A program made the position numbers and the translations under genes. DNA of 64,000 bases from Bacteroides luhongzhouii (lineage in GTDB: Bacteria; Bacteroidota; Bacteroidia; Bacteroidales; Bacteroidaceae), in the NCBI RefSeq assembly GCF_009193295.2, contig NZ_CP059973.1:2790001-2854000 (forward strand). Reading direction: 5' to 3'. Below are positions 44,417-54,090 of this stretch, one piece after another (the first letter of the stretch is position 1; the number at the start of each line of letters is the position of its first letter). The notes below the pieces were generated by a model. That model did no database searches. It had not been told where the DNA came from and saw only the letters and a program-made list of their open reading frames with translations.

Positions 44417-45691
44417 TTAGTCTATGATGTCGAAGCCGCAGTACGGAACTAATGCTTTCGGAATTCTGATACCTTCCGGAGTTTGATTGTTTTCGAGCAA
44501 GGCAGCAACAATACGTGGCAATGCTAATGCTGAACCGTTCAGTGTGTGGCAGAGTTCGGTTTTCTTTTCTGCATTACGGTAACGACATTTCAGGCGGTTG
44601 GCTTGGTAAGTGTCGAAATTGGATACAGAACTTACTTCCAACCAGCGTTTCTGTGCTTCTGAATATACTTCGAAGTCGAAGCAAAGAGCAGCGGTGAAAC
44701 TCATATCTCCACCGCAAAGACGGAGGATACGATAGGGGAGTTCCAGTTTCTGCAAAAGTCCTTCTACATGGTCAAGCATTTCCTGGTGAGATTGTTTGGA
44801 GTGTTCCGGCTTGTCGATACGAACTAGTTCCACTTTGGAGAATTCGTGCAGGCGATTCAGACCACGCACATCTTTACCATAAGAACCTGCTTCGCGACGG
44901 AAACATTGTGTATAAGCACAATTCATTATAGGTAATTGTTTCTCTTCCAGAATGACATCACGGTAGATGTTAGTAACGGGAACTTCCGCTGTCGGGATCA
45001 GGTATAAATCATCTACTTCGCAATGATACATCTGTCCTTCTTTGTCCGGAAGCTGTCCAGTGCCATAGCCGGAAGCAGCGTTGACTACTGTCGGCGGCAT
45101 GATTTCGGTATATCCGGATTTGCGTGCTTCATCCAGGAAGAAGTTGATAAGGGCGCGTTGAAGTTGTGCGCCTTTACCTTTGTATACAGGGAAACCCGCA
45201 CCTGTGATTTTTACGCCCAGGTCGAAGTCTATTAAATCATATTTTTTTGCCAGTTCCCAGTGGGGGAGTGCATCTTTAGGAAGTTCGGTTTCCATACCTC
45301 CCATTTTCTCTACGACGTTATCTTCGGCACCTACGCCTTCCGGTACGCTGTCATAAGGAATGTTGGGGATGGTATAAAGTATATTCTGCATATCAGTTGC
45401 AGCCTGTGTCATAGCAGCGTCCAGTTCTTTGTTACCTTCTTTTAGTTCGGCAACGCGTGCACGTGCAGTTTCAGCTTCCTCTTTTTTGCCTTCTTTCATC
45501 AGTTGACCGATGGTGCGCGAAAGTGAGTTAACCTCTGCCAGGTTTTTATCTAATTCATTTTGTGTGCTACGTCTCTTGTTGTTAAGAGCGATCACCTGAT
45601 CGATCGTTTCCTTTGCATTCTTGAAATGCTTCTTTTCCAGTCCGCGGAGTACCGCCTCTGTGTTCTCTGTAATTTGTTTAATGGTAAGCAT
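44417..45691 (-). CDS. serS: Seryl-tRNA synthetase
   Basis: Class II aminoacyl-tRNA synthetase of 424 residues: N-terminal tRNA-binding coiled coil (residues about 25-105), then motif 2 FRREAGSYGKDVRGLNRLHEF, CLCFDFE-like CGGDMSFTAALCFDFEVY region, and motif 3 NGSALALPRIVAALLENNQ. A frame extended by 23 codons to 45760 is rejected because the -7 box at 45729-45736 lies within it; MLTIKQITENTEAVLRGL is the usual N-terminus. Confidence 0.97.
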   Translation of the reverse strand: MLTIKQITENTEAVLRGLEKKHFKNAKETIDQVIALNNKRRSTQNELDKNLAEVNSLSRTIGQLMKEGKKEEAETARARVAELKEGNKELDAAMTQAATDMQNILYTIPNIPYDSVPEGVGAEDNVVEKMGGMETELPKDALPHWELAKKYDLIDFDLGVKITGAGFPVYKGKGAQLQRALINFFLDEARKSGYTEIMPPTVVNAASGYGTGQLPDKEGQMYHCEVDDLYLIPTAEVPVTNIYRDVILEEKQLPIMNCAYTQCFRREAGSYGKDVRGLNRLHEFSKVELVRIDKPEHSKQSHQEMLDHVEGLLQKLELPYRILRLCGGDMSFTAALCFDFEVYSEAQKRWLEVSSVSNFDTYQANRLKCRYRNAEKKTELCHTLNGSALALPRIVAALLENNQTPEGIRIPKALVPYCGFDIID

Positions 45692-45728
45692 ATCTATACT
45701 TTTTATGAACTTTCTTATTTTAAGGTTA

Positions 45729-45736
45729 CAAAGATA
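45729..45736 (-). promoter_or_regulatory. -7 box (TATCTTTG) for serS
   Basis: Exact TAnnTTTG match; leader about 31 nt to the ATG at 45691. Confidence 0.65.
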
Positions 45737-45802
45737 AGGAAAAAAGGAATAATCAAGCAAATATCTGGGTTATATATAATACATATCTGAGTTATATATT
45801 GG

Positions 45803-45847
45803 GATATAAAAAGAAAGGAGATGCAATCCTGTGGATCGCATCTCCTT
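45803..45847 (-). terminator. Terminator of the rplU-rpmA operon
   Basis: Stem aaggagatgc/gcatctcctt (45815-45824 with 45838-45847), followed by TCTTTTTATATC on the minus strand. Confidence 0.85.
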
Positions 45848-45873
45848 GTCTTGAATATTTTCAGTTTGGATAA

Positions 45874-46137
45874 TTATGCTTCTGTTGCAGGAACGATAGA
45901 AACATATCTTCTATCTTCTTTACCTACTTTGAAACTAACTGTTCCGTCTACTAAAGCGAAAAGAGTGTGGTCTTTACCCATTCCGATGTTTTCACCCGGG
46001 TGGAATTCAGTACCTCTTTGACGAACGATGATGTTACCTGCTTTGCAAGCTTCGCCACCAAATATCTTAACGCCTAATCTCTTGCTCTGTGATTCGCGGC
46101 CGTTCTTAGAACTACCGACACCTTTCTTATGTGCCAT
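45874..46137 (-). CDS. rpmA: 50S ribosomal protein L27
   Basis: 87-residue ribosomal protein whose N-terminus reaches the peptidyl-transferase centre. Starts [16 protein letters not shown] with no processed N-terminal extension (unlike Firmicutes), then [23 protein letters not shown] and [16 protein letters not shown]. 21 bp after rplU, in the standard L21-L27 order. Confidence 0.98.
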   Translation of the reverse strand: MAHKKGVGSSKNGRESQSKRLGVKIFGGEACKAGNIIVRQRGTEFHPGENIGMGKDHTLFALVDGTVSFKVGKEDRRYVSIVPATEA

Positions 46138-46158
46138 TTCTTCTTACTTTTTAATTGA

Positions 46159-46476
46159 TTAAGCTACTACTTCTGTAATTGTTAATTCAGTGAACTGTTG
46201 ACGGTGACCGTTCAGTTTTCTGTATCCTTTTCTTCTTTTCTTGTGGAAAACAAGAACTTTGTCGCCTTTAACCAAGTTTGAAACAACCTGGCAAACAACT
46301 TTAGCGCCTTCTACGGTAGGAGCGCCTACTGTAACGTTTCCGTCTTTGTCTACCAAAAGAACTTTTTCAAATTCTACTGTTGAACCGTTTTCTGCACCTT
46401 CGATGTGGTGAACGAACAACTTTTGACCAGCTTCTGCCTTAAACTGCTGACCGTTAATTTCTACAATTGCGTACAT
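46159..46476 (-). CDS. rplU: 50S ribosomal protein L21
   Basis: 105-residue 23S-rRNA-binding protein: [21 protein letters not shown] at the N-terminus and [20 protein letters not shown] near the C-terminus. ATG 46476 is preferred over an in-frame extension to 46524. First gene of the rplU-rpmA operon with a leader of about 84 nt after its -7 box. Confidence 0.98.
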   Translation of the reverse strand: MYAIVEINGQQFKAEAGQKLFVHHIEGAENGSTVEFEKVLLVDKDGNVTVGAPTVEGAKVVCQVVSNLVKGDKVLVFHKKRRKGYRKLNGHRQQFTELTITEVVA

Positions 46477-46574
46477 CTTATATATTAATGTATAAGTTAG
46501 CTCCGGCGGGTGGTCTTTAATCACTTAAAGAACTCTTTATCGAACCCGTTGCGGAATAATCGGGCACAAAAGTA
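46477..46574 (-). promoter_or_regulatory. rplU promoter and leader
   Basis: -7 box TACTTTTG at 46567-46574, then about 84 nt of leader. It contains a local palindrome AAAGAGTTCTTT and a following AAGTGATTAAAGA segment that could pair alternatively, a layout seen in autoregulated ribosomal-protein leaders. No known L21-leader consensus could be confirmed by eye. Confidence 0.45.
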
Positions 46575-46670
46575 CTATTTTTATTTGTTCCCGACAAATA
46601 TTTCTTTTGTTTTTTGCAAGAGATAAAATGATTACAGCAAATAAATGAGCATTTTAACTCTCATTGTAGT

Positions 46671-47309
46671 CTATTGAACCAACTCTCCCAAATTCTGCAT
46701 AATGATTTTGTGTGGATAAATGCGAAGCTCCTCGGCTGTTGTCATTCCGTTCAATACGCCTGCAAAATCTACTCCCGCATTCCGGGCTGTTTCAGCATCT
46801 ACGGTGCTATCTCCAATATACAATGTTTCTTCGGGCGTACTTCCGAGATGTGCCAGGGCAAATAGTACCCCTTCCGGTGAAGGTTTTGGCGCTTTTACAT
46901 CTTCTCCTCCCACTACGATGTCGAGAAAATCCTTTGGCAGATATTCTTCCAGATAACTCAATATCCGGAAACGATACTTGGTAGAGATAATTCCGACGCG
47001 GGCACCCCGTTTCTTCAATTCTTTCAGTGTAGATAATGTATCGGGGAAAAGACGGGTATTTGCATTCATGTGTACATCAGCTTCCAGTCTGTATTCTTGC
47101 CGGAAAGATTCTAACTGTTTCGGGTCGGTAATTCCGGTGAGGATACTGAATGATTCTTCCAGTGTTTTGCCGATCGTACGTTTGATAGCTTCATCGGTAA
47201 CGGTTAAATACTGATGCCGGGTAAGCACAATTCTGAAACACTTAACGATACCACGCGACGAATCGGCTAATGTATAGTCGAAATCGAATAAATAGGTTTT
47301 GTAGTTCAT
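46671..47309 (-). CDS. HAD-family phosphatase, phosphoglycolate-phosphatase-like
   Basis: A 212-residue hydrolase with HAD motif I FDFDYTLADSS (Asp nucleophile at residue 9 and Asp11), motif II VGIISTKYR, Lys in APKPSPEGV and motif IV YIGDSTVDAETARNAG. Helical cap of the Gph/PpaX type between. Substrate not assignable. Its own -7 box (47327-47334) lies only about 18 bp before the ATG. Confidence 0.9.
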   Translation of the reverse strand: MNYKTYLFDFDYTLADSSRGIVKCFRIVLTRHQYLTVTDEAIKRTIGKTLEESFSILTGITDPKQLESFRQEYRLEADVHMNANTRLFPDTLSTLKELKKRGARVGIISTKYRFRILSYLEEYLPKDFLDIVVGGEDVKAPKPSPEGVLFALAHLGSTPEETLYIGDSTVDAETARNAGVDFAGVLNGMTTAEELRIYPHKIIMQNLGELVQ

Positions 47310-47326
47310 TGGGGAAAACTTTTCCG

Positions 47327-47334
47327 CAAAAGTA
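47327..47334 (-). promoter_or_regulatory. -7 box (TACTTTTG) for the HAD gene
   Basis: Exact TAnnTTTG match just after the TraB-gene stop; leader about 11 nt. Confidence 0.55.
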
Positions 47335-47347
47335 CTAAATACTTTTC

Positions 47348-48232
47348 TTATTTCACAGGTTCTACTGTGTATCCTTGGCTTTTTAGTAACTTTAATAATC
47401 CTTTTTCTCCGGGGAGGTGCAGGGCGCCTACCGCAACAAAAGTCGGAGCGGTTTTCATAATAGCCGGTAGTTTTTCAGCCCATGCTTTATTACGGTTGTA
47501 AATCATGGCATCTTCTTCGCTGGGAAGTGCGTCGCATTGATTGCCTTTGCGCTCTTCGCTGATTTTGAACATAGTGTTCAAATCCTGTTTCATGTAAGCG
47601 TTCGTGAGCTTTTTCAGGTTTTCTACTTCAGCTTCTATATTATTAAGAGTGCACATGAGTAGCTGCGCTTGTCGTTGTAGTGAACTACTGTTGAAAAGCA
47701 GGTTGAATTGGAATTCGGCAGTTTCCAGTCCGTCCACTTTTTTCCCGTTTTGAGTGGCTTGGCTTTGAAAGAACGTATCGAGTTGCTCTTGCGGGTTAAA
47801 CTTTCCTACGTGTTTTACGTAAGCCATCACTACTACATTATTCAACAGGAAGGCAGGTTTTAGCTTCGGAGCCATATTTAAGTCTACCATCAGGTTTTCT
47901 TTGCAGAATTTGTTAGCAGTTTCAAAGTCTTCCGGAGAAAGGAGAGAGGTTAGTGTGGTATCACTTTCGATCATCATTGCTTTTTGCATCTTTCCCATTG
48001 TGGCAGGCGACTGCATTTCAGACATTTTCAGCTCTCCATACACCTGTTGCGTTTCATTCATCGCTTTGGGAAGTCCGGCAATGCTGTCCATGATGCTGAA
48101 GGGTGCCAGGTGATGAGTGCCTATGATGTAGGAAGGTTGGGTCAGTCCGTTACCGGACACTTTCCATAAAAGTTGTGCATTGGCACTGAATGCCACACAG
48201 ATAAATATAACTGCTCCGATGAATGATTTCAT
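47348..48232 (-). CDS. TraB/GumN-family exported protein
   Basis: A 294-residue protein with signal peptide (ending SANAQ) and the TraB/GumN core: LWKVSGNGLTQPSYIIGTHH at the mature N-terminus with the GTHH metal-type motif, KKVDGLETAEFQFNLLF in the middle and FVAVGALHLPGEKGLLKLLK at the end. Members are proposed metal-dependent proteases (erythromycin-esterase-like fold, Tiki relatives). 26 bp after the C40 peptidase gene. Confidence 0.9.
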   Translation of the reverse strand: MKSFIGAVIFICVAFSANAQLLWKVSGNGLTQPSYIIGTHHLAPFSIMDSIAGLPKAMNETQQVYGELKMSEMQSPATMGKMQKAMMIESDTTLTSLLSPEDFETANKFCKENLMVDLNMAPKLKPAFLLNNVVVMAYVKHVGKFNPQEQLDTFFQSQATQNGKKVDGLETAEFQFNLLFNSSSLQRQAQLLMCTLNNIEAEVENLKKLTNAYMKQDLNTMFKISEERKGNQCDALPSEEDAMIYNRNKAWAEKLPAIMKTAPTFVAVGALHLPGEKGLLKLLKSQGYTVEPVK

Positions 48233-48258
48233 AATTTTATGTCATTAGAAGTTGATAA

Positions 48259-48831
48259 TTAACGTATTCTGCCTCCGCTTATCCAGTGTTTGGCATAATA
48301 ACTCTCGTTCAAGTTGCTGACGATAACTCCTTTACTGGTACTGGAATGAATGAACTTTCCGTTTTTCAGATAAATACCCACATGAGCTACTTTCTTTTTT
48401 GAACGGCTACTGGTAAAGAATACCAGGTCGCCTTCCCGAAGGTTCCGTTTAGCGACCTTATTGCTTTCTTTTTTCAAGTCTTCTGTATTGCGTGGCACTT
48501 GAATGCGGTATACCTTTCGATACATTTGATAAACCAGCCCCGAACAGTCAGCTCCTCGTTTAGAATCACCCCCACCACGGTAAGGAACCCCTATCCAGTC
48601 GGCTGCTTCAAGATAGAGCTTATGGTTATCTTCCAGGTTAACATCTACGCCTAATAAAATAGAAGCTCGTGCCAATGCTTGATAGTCCAGTCGGGGAGCG
48701 GAAGTGCGACAGGCACTAAGGCTGACAACCAGTCCTAATAAAAGGATGCATTGCAGGAAGTATCTCTTCTTTCTATCAGGTTTCTTTATACTAGGCTTAT
48801 GGGTACCAGACTTATCTGTTATATATCTCAT
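48259..48831 (-). CDS. NlpC/P60 (C40) cell-wall peptidase lipoprotein
   Basis: Cuts peptide stems of peptidoglycan. From ATG 48831 the 190-residue protein has a Lys-rich leader, hydrophobic helix and consensus lipobox SLSAC, then the C40 domain: catalytic Cys in GADCSGLVYQMYRK, first His in KVAHVGIYLKNGKF, and FIHSSTSKGV. The frame is also open from ATG 48882 and GTG 48897; the shorter form gives the most normal signal peptide but the start is uncertain. Follows the ABC ATPase gene closely. Confidence 0.88.
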   Translation of the reverse strand: MRYITDKSGTHKPSIKKPDRKKRYFLQCILLLGLVVSLSACRTSAPRLDYQALARASILLGVDVNLEDNHKLYLEAADWIGVPYRGGGDSKRGADCSGLVYQMYRKVYRIQVPRNTEDLKKESNKVAKRNLREGDLVFFTSSRSKKKVAHVGIYLKNGKFIHSSTSKGVIVSNLNESYYAKHWISGGRIR

Positions 48832-48907
48832 TATAATTAGTTTATGCAATAATTTTAGCAAGGATGAATACTTACTATTCATTATTTTATCATTCACTAT
48901 TTACCAT

Positions 48908-49615
48908 TTATTCTTCTTCTACATTAAAATAATCCTCCAGTTCTTTTTCTGCGGAGTTATCTTCATTGATAATATCCCGGATAATGACACCGTGTTCTAG
49001 TAAAGCGATCCGTGGACATACATCTACGGTATGATTGAGGTTGTGGCTGGATATGATAACCGTAGCTTGATGTTCCTCATTGTATTTCTTAAGCAGATGT
49101 TTGATGATTGACTGGGAACTTGGATCGAGGAAATTGAACGGTTCATCCAGAATTAATAATTGCGGATAATGAAGCATGGCGGAGATAATTCCGATCTTTT
49201 GCTTGTTACCGGCAGAGTAGTTGCGAATTAGTTTTTTATGTCCGATCACTTCTCCACTCATAAAGCGTTCGAAAGGGACAAGGCGTTCGTCTACTTCTTC
49301 TTTCTTGAGTCCATACATTTTTCCGATGAAATAGAAATATTCTTCCGGTGTGAGATAATCAATCAGGAAGCCATCGTCGATGAAAGCACCTGTAATGCTT
49401 TTCCAATCTTCACTTTGGCTGACATCAATATCATTAATAATCACTTTTCCATCGTCTGCTTTCAGCAGATCCAACATCAATCGGAAAAGAGTTGTTTTAC
49501 CGGCACCATTGTTACCCACCAATCCGAGCATGTCGCCTTGATTGATTTCGTAATGTTCTATGTCTACGGCAACCTTTTCACCGAAATTCTTTTTAAGTTT
49601 ATCAATGGTAATCAT
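48908..49615 (-). CDS. ABC transporter ATP-binding protein
   Basis: A 235-residue ATPase: Walker A GLVGNNGAGKTTLF, Q-loop region, signature YSAGNKQKIGI, Walker B LLILDEPFNFLDP, switch His in VIISSHNLNH. Frame extends to a TTG at 49624; ATG 49615 (MITIDKLKKNF) preferred. Follows the DUF5687 membrane-protein gene by 38 bp, which is the likely permease partner, so the two form an exporter of unknown substrate. Confidence 0.93.
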   Translation of the reverse strand: MITIDKLKKNFGEKVAVDIEHYEINQGDMLGLVGNNGAGKTTLFRLMLDLLKADDGKVIINDIDVSQSEDWKSITGAFIDDGFLIDYLTPEEYFYFIGKMYGLKKEEVDERLVPFERFMSGEVIGHKKLIRNYSAGNKQKIGIISAMLHYPQLLILDEPFNFLDPSSQSIIKHLLKKYNEEHQATVIISSHNLNHTVDVCPRIALLEHGVIIRDIINEDNSAEKELEDYFNVEEE

Positions 49616-49653
49616 GATCTTCAATGTTTATATAGTTAATGATTCATGAACGT

Positions 49654-51147
49654 TTATTGGCGGCTGTCTCTGAAACCTTCCATATTTTCGTACCGCCGTT
49701 TCATGAAGCGATGATATACATTTTTTATCCATAAAGGAGAGGTCAGAGTAAATCCGAGACCAATCACTAACAGGATTGTGTAAGTGATTGTTTCTCCTAA
49801 AAGTGCATTTAATAAGCTGTATAAGATAAGCGGTACGCCGAAAGCACCGAAATTGACCACCATCTGTATGGCGCTATTGTTTTGTCGGCTTGTCACTTTT
49901 TCATTCAAAGGTACTGTCTGTTTGTTGTAAACAGCCAGTTGGAAGAAGCAGAAATAGATAAAGCCAATGGTATAGAAAAACCAGGCAAAAGCACCCAGTA
50001 AGGTTAGCTTGTTCATGATGATAGCGGGGATCATCAGTATGAAAGGTATAACCTCACCGATACTGTATGTGTAATATTTAGCTTTCAGCAAACTCATAAT
50101 CGATTCTTTGCGAGACATCAGACCATCAATGTAGTTGCCCTCGAATGACATAATCTGTGAAAGGATAATCATTCCGAATACGGCAAAGTTATACACACAA
50201 ATAAAAGAGGTCATGAAATTACCGTCATAGACACTGGAAAAGCTAAGTGCAACGGAGAAAGCTACAATTACGATAGAGATATTGCGTAGTGCACCTTTAC
50301 AGCGGCGGTTGCGTAAGAGCATTTTTAGTTCCAGTCTCATATATTCGCCCACTTCTCCGTAGCGTTCGAAGAATTTATATTCGGAGACGTGTTTAATTTG
50401 GGTATCATCCACTTTGGCTAGCTCTGCATAAATAAGCCCGGACATGATCTTGCGATTAATCAGCCATAAAAGGGCAATCACAAGTATGGTACCGAGAAAA
50501 TAGAAAATGTTTCCCTGTATATATCCATCTCCCAGATCCATGAAGAAATAGAAGAGCGGACTATCTTCGGGAATAAAAAGAAGGCAGCCTATTCCACCGT
50601 AGAAAGCGATAGGTAATAGAATCCACCAAATACGTTCGTTAATAAGAGTGCGGCAAAGCAAGTACCAGTAATTGTTGGCAATAATTAATAATAAGATACC
50701 GATAAGATAGGTGATAACACCGGAAATACCGAAAAACTTGGTAATAGTGATGAAGGAAAAAGGGACAAACAGAAACAACCAGAACAGGTTGAACAGACTT
50801 AGTCCCGAGCGGATTAGTAAAAAGTCGATGACACGAATTCGTTTAACCGGCAACAGGAGGTAAGGTTTTACCTCCTGTGTCGGTGTTTTTTGTAACGGAA
50901 CACGCAACAGGAAGTCCAGTGCCAGGATAAAGATCAGAACCACTGCGTTCATCACATGATATGGTTCCCGGTTGGGAACCATATCTGAAAAACCGAACGC
51001 GAACGTAGTACCGAAGAATATCAGGTAACCGGCCCAAAATGCGCCCATGACATAACCGAGTATTTTAGCAACTTTGTTCTTCTCATACATCGGATGCCGT
51101 TTGGCGGCGAGCCTTCCATGTTTACGTAGTTCGTTGAATATCATCAT
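49654..51147 (-). CDS. DUF5687-family ABC permease-like membrane protein
   Basis: A 497-residue integral membrane protein with about twelve hydrophobic segments (for example FGISGVITYLIGILLLIIANNY and AFAWFFYTIGFIYFCFFQLAVY) and a cytoplasmic basic N-terminus. The DUF5687 family accompanies single ABC ATPases, as here, and acts presumably as their exporter permease. The C-terminus ends in basic, charged residues. 24 bp after the M16 protease gene. Confidence 0.85.
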   Translation of the reverse strand: MMIFNELRKHGRLAAKRHPMYEKNKVAKILGYVMGAFWAGYLIFFGTTFAFGFSDMVPNREPYHVMNAVVLIFILALDFLLRVPLQKTPTQEVKPYLLLPVKRIRVIDFLLIRSGLSLFNLFWLFLFVPFSFITITKFFGISGVITYLIGILLLIIANNYWYLLCRTLINERIWWILLPIAFYGGIGCLLFIPEDSPLFYFFMDLGDGYIQGNIFYFLGTILVIALLWLINRKIMSGLIYAELAKVDDTQIKHVSEYKFFERYGEVGEYMRLELKMLLRNRRCKGALRNISIVIVAFSVALSFSSVYDGNFMTSFICVYNFAVFGMIILSQIMSFEGNYIDGLMSRKESIMSLLKAKYYTYSIGEVIPFILMIPAIIMNKLTLLGAFAWFFYTIGFIYFCFFQLAVYNKQTVPLNEKVTSRQNNSAIQMVVNFGAFGVPLILYSLLNALLGETITYTILLVIGLGFTLTSPLWIKNVYHRFMKRRYENMEGFRDSRQ

Positions 51148-51171
51148 TCAGTAGATATACTAGAGAAATAT

Positions 51172-54009
51172 TTATTTGTTTTCTTCCGGCATAGTCATAA
51201 TGACTTGAATTTCGTTGTTCTGTTTCAGCAACTTGGCAAGGAAGTCCTGTACTTCTTTTGCTGTGATGCTGTTGACCAACTTTTCATAGTCTTTTGTATT
51301 ATCGATACCGGTGTAGAAGTATTCGTCCATGTTATTGAGCCAGTAGCCATTTTCTTTTTGGGCGTCTTTATACTTCTTCAGCATATATTCTTTGATCTTC
51401 TGCATATGTTCGGCAGACGGACCTTCTTTTGCCATTTTGTGGAGCTGCTCTACAACGATAGTGGACAGTTGGTCTTTCTTGGCAGGATCAGTCTGGAATA
51501 CGATTTGAAGAACAAGTTCTTCTTTCGGATATTTACCCAGGCTGCCGTTACAGCTAACACCGTATGTACCACCTTCTTTTTCACGGATTTCCGCTGTGTA
51601 GACCATATCCAAAGCCTGATCTAAGAAGCTAAGCAGGACATTGTTGCGCAAGTCATATTTGCAACTACCGCTATAAAGGAACATGATGGTAGCCATCGGA
51701 GTTTCCTGTGCTTTAGCGAATACATTCTTGATCTGTCCTTTGCGGATATCCATGTGATTGTCCTTGAAAGTCTCTTTACGGTTGATAGATGGAAGACTAC
51801 CCAAATATTTGGCGATCAACGGTTTCATCGTTGCCAAGTCTACATTTCCCACCAAGTAGAAAGTAAAGTCGCTTGCGTCTTTGTAGCGGTCTTTGTACAT
51901 TTCGAGAATACGGTCGTAGTTGATCTGGTCTACCATATTTTCTTTCATTCTGATAGCACGTGGATGATGACCATATAATACACTTGTAACAGTGTCACTG
52001 AAAGCAGTCATCGGGTTGGCATCCGCATTTTGAAGTTCGGCTTTCAAGCGATTCTTGTAAGATTCGAATGCTTCATTGTCCTTGCGTGGAGAAGTGAAAG
52101 TCAGATAAGTGAGCTGCATCATTGTCTCAAAATCTTTCGGTGCACAGCTACCGGAAACCGTTTCTGTTGTATTACCGATACCGGCAGCCACGTTTGCGCG
52201 TTTGCCGGCAAGAGCTTTACCCAAGTCAACCTTGCTGAAATTACCGATACCACCCACCAAGGCTACTCCGTTTAATTGAGCAATATTGATAATCTCTTCG
52301 TTCGGGAATATGCTCGTACCACCGAAACTTACCCCTTTCATAACAATTTGGTCAGCTTTGAAATCAGTAGGCTTCACATACACAGTTACGCCGTTGGAAA
52401 GCACTAACTTAGTCGTACCATAAATGTCTCCGGCTTTTTCAGAAACAATTTTGCCACCTTTCAGTTCTTCCGAGATAAGCGGCTCGTTAGAGACTTTGTC
52501 TTCATAAGGCTTCAAGTCAAATGACTTCATTTGTTTCAGCAGAGCGGTAATCTCTTCTTTAGTAGGATATTTCACTCCTTCTTTTTCCGGACCGGCCAAC
52601 AGAACTACCTGGTTATTATCAGTAATCAGTTGTTGCATTATCTGGTTAACAGCTTCTACCGGAATATTCGGAGCCAATTTGTTCAAAAGCGTATATTCAA
52701 CTTCGATTCCCGGAATCGGTTCTTTATCAAGGAAGTTGTTAACGTATTCGTTGACATAAGAGCCGCTTTTGGTTTTTTCGCGTTCATTGTAAGCAGACTC
52801 TACGGCTTGCAGATAGTTGGCGCGTGCGCGGTCATATTCTGTTGGTGTAAATCCGAAGCGGCGTGCACGTTCAGCTTCTTCCAAAATCGTTTTCGTAGCT
52901 AAATCGATTCCGTCGATTTTGCTGCTTGCGCTGATACTGAATGCTTCTTTAGTCTTGGCAAGGAAATAGTTTCCATATTCTGCACCGGCACTTGTGAAAG
53001 GCGGATTAGCAGTCTGGCGAAGTTCGTTCAAACGGTTGTTCAGCATATTCATAGCCATGCTGACCATGTAGCTCGTTGCGTAATAAGCGATGGTGTTCTT
53101 CAAAGAATCCGGGGTAGCATCTTGTTTGAAGAAGATGTTGATAGACGGATTTTTCACTTCTTTGTCAGTACCGATATAGATAAGCGGTTCCTGATTGTCT
53201 GCTACCGGATAGTAGATACGTTCGGCCGGATTTACCGGAGCTTTTACGTCTGCGAATACTTTTTTAAGTTTGGCTTCAATTTCATCTACGTTGATGTCGC
53301 CTACAATAACGATACCTTGCAGGTCCGGACGGTACCATTTGGCATAATAATCGCGGATATCCTGATAAGGGAAGTTGTTGATAACATCAATGCTTCCGAT
53401 AGGCATACAATCTGAATATTTAGAGTCCGGATACATTGTAGACTGTGCATTGGTCATGATACGAAGCATACCGCTGTTGCGGCTTCTCCATTCTTCACGG
53501 ATTACACCACGTTCTTTGTCTATTTCCTTGTCAGCAAGATTGATGGCGTTCGACCAGTCATGAAGGATAAGTAGGCAAGAGTCTACCACATTGATGTTTT
53601 CAGTTGGTACGTTGCTGATATTATATACCGTCTGGTCGACACTGGTATATGCGTTCAGATTCGTTCCGAATTTGATACCTTTTGTTTCACACCAGGGCAC
53701 GATACCGAGTCCGGTTTCATCACCCGGGAAATGTTTGGTTCCATTGAAAGCCATGTGTTCCAGGAAGTGAGCCAAACCACGTTGTTGCGGTTCTTCAAGG
53801 ATGGAACCTACTTTCTGTGCAATGTAGAATTCTACACGTTTTTCAGGAAGTGCATTGTGCCGAATGTAATAGGTAAGCCCGTTGTCCAGTTTACCGATGC
53901 GGACGTTTTTGTCCACAGGCAGTTCTTGCATGGGTTGTGCAAGTACGAGCTGGAAATTGCAGCATATAAAAAGGACTGCAATAAATAATCCACGTAATAA
54001 ATGTTTCAT
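51172..54009 (-). CDS. M16-family zinc metalloprotease (pitrilysin/insulinase-like)
   Basis: A 945-residue exported protease (signal ending LVLAQ). Two M16 repeats: the active half carries the inverted zinc motif HFLEHMAFNGTKHFPGDE (HxxEH near residue 82, distal Glu in KERGVIREEW), the C-terminal half (about 520-945) lacks it, as is normal. Degrades peptides in the periplasm or at the outer membrane. Long gene within the kdsA-to-C40 run. Confidence 0.95.
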   Translation of the reverse strand: MKHLLRGLFIAVLFICCNFQLVLAQPMQELPVDKNVRIGKLDNGLTYYIRHNALPEKRVEFYIAQKVGSILEEPQQRGLAHFLEHMAFNGTKHFPGDETGLGIVPWCETKGIKFGTNLNAYTSVDQTVYNISNVPTENINVVDSCLLILHDWSNAINLADKEIDKERGVIREEWRSRNSGMLRIMTNAQSTMYPDSKYSDCMPIGSIDVINNFPYQDIRDYYAKWYRPDLQGIVIVGDINVDEIEAKLKKVFADVKAPVNPAERIYYPVADNQEPLIYIGTDKEVKNPSINIFFKQDATPDSLKNTIAYYATSYMVSMAMNMLNNRLNELRQTANPPFTSAGAEYGNYFLAKTKEAFSISASSKIDGIDLATKTILEEAERARRFGFTPTEYDRARANYLQAVESAYNEREKTKSGSYVNEYVNNFLDKEPIPGIEVEYTLLNKLAPNIPVEAVNQIMQQLITDNNQVVLLAGPEKEGVKYPTKEEITALLKQMKSFDLKPYEDKVSNEPLISEELKGGKIVSEKAGDIYGTTKLVLSNGVTVYVKPTDFKADQIVMKGVSFGGTSIFPNEEIINIAQLNGVALVGGIGNFSKVDLGKALAGKRANVAAGIGNTTETVSGSCAPKDFETMMQLTYLTFTSPRKDNEAFESYKNRLKAELQNADANPMTAFSDTVTSVLYGHHPRAIRMKENMVDQINYDRILEMYKDRYKDASDFTFYLVGNVDLATMKPLIAKYLGSLPSINRKETFKDNHMDIRKGQIKNVFAKAQETPMATIMFLYSGSCKYDLRNNVLLSFLDQALDMVYTAEIREKEGGTYGVSCNGSLGKYPKEELVLQIVFQTDPAKKDQLSTIVVEQLHKMAKEGPSAEHMQKIKEYMLKKYKDAQKENGYWLNNMDEYFYTGIDNTKDYEKLVNSITAKEVQDFLAKLLKQNNEIQVIMTMPEENK

Positions 54010-54090
54010 GTTCTATTTAGTTTAAATAAATATTTCTTTGTTATTCGTCGTTTTGTTTGGTTGTAAATCACAAATAGACAGGGAAAAGAG

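Noticed and set aside
45692..45760. N-terminal extension of serS
   Set aside because: Overlaps the TATCTTTG promoter element; conserved N-terminus starts at 45691.
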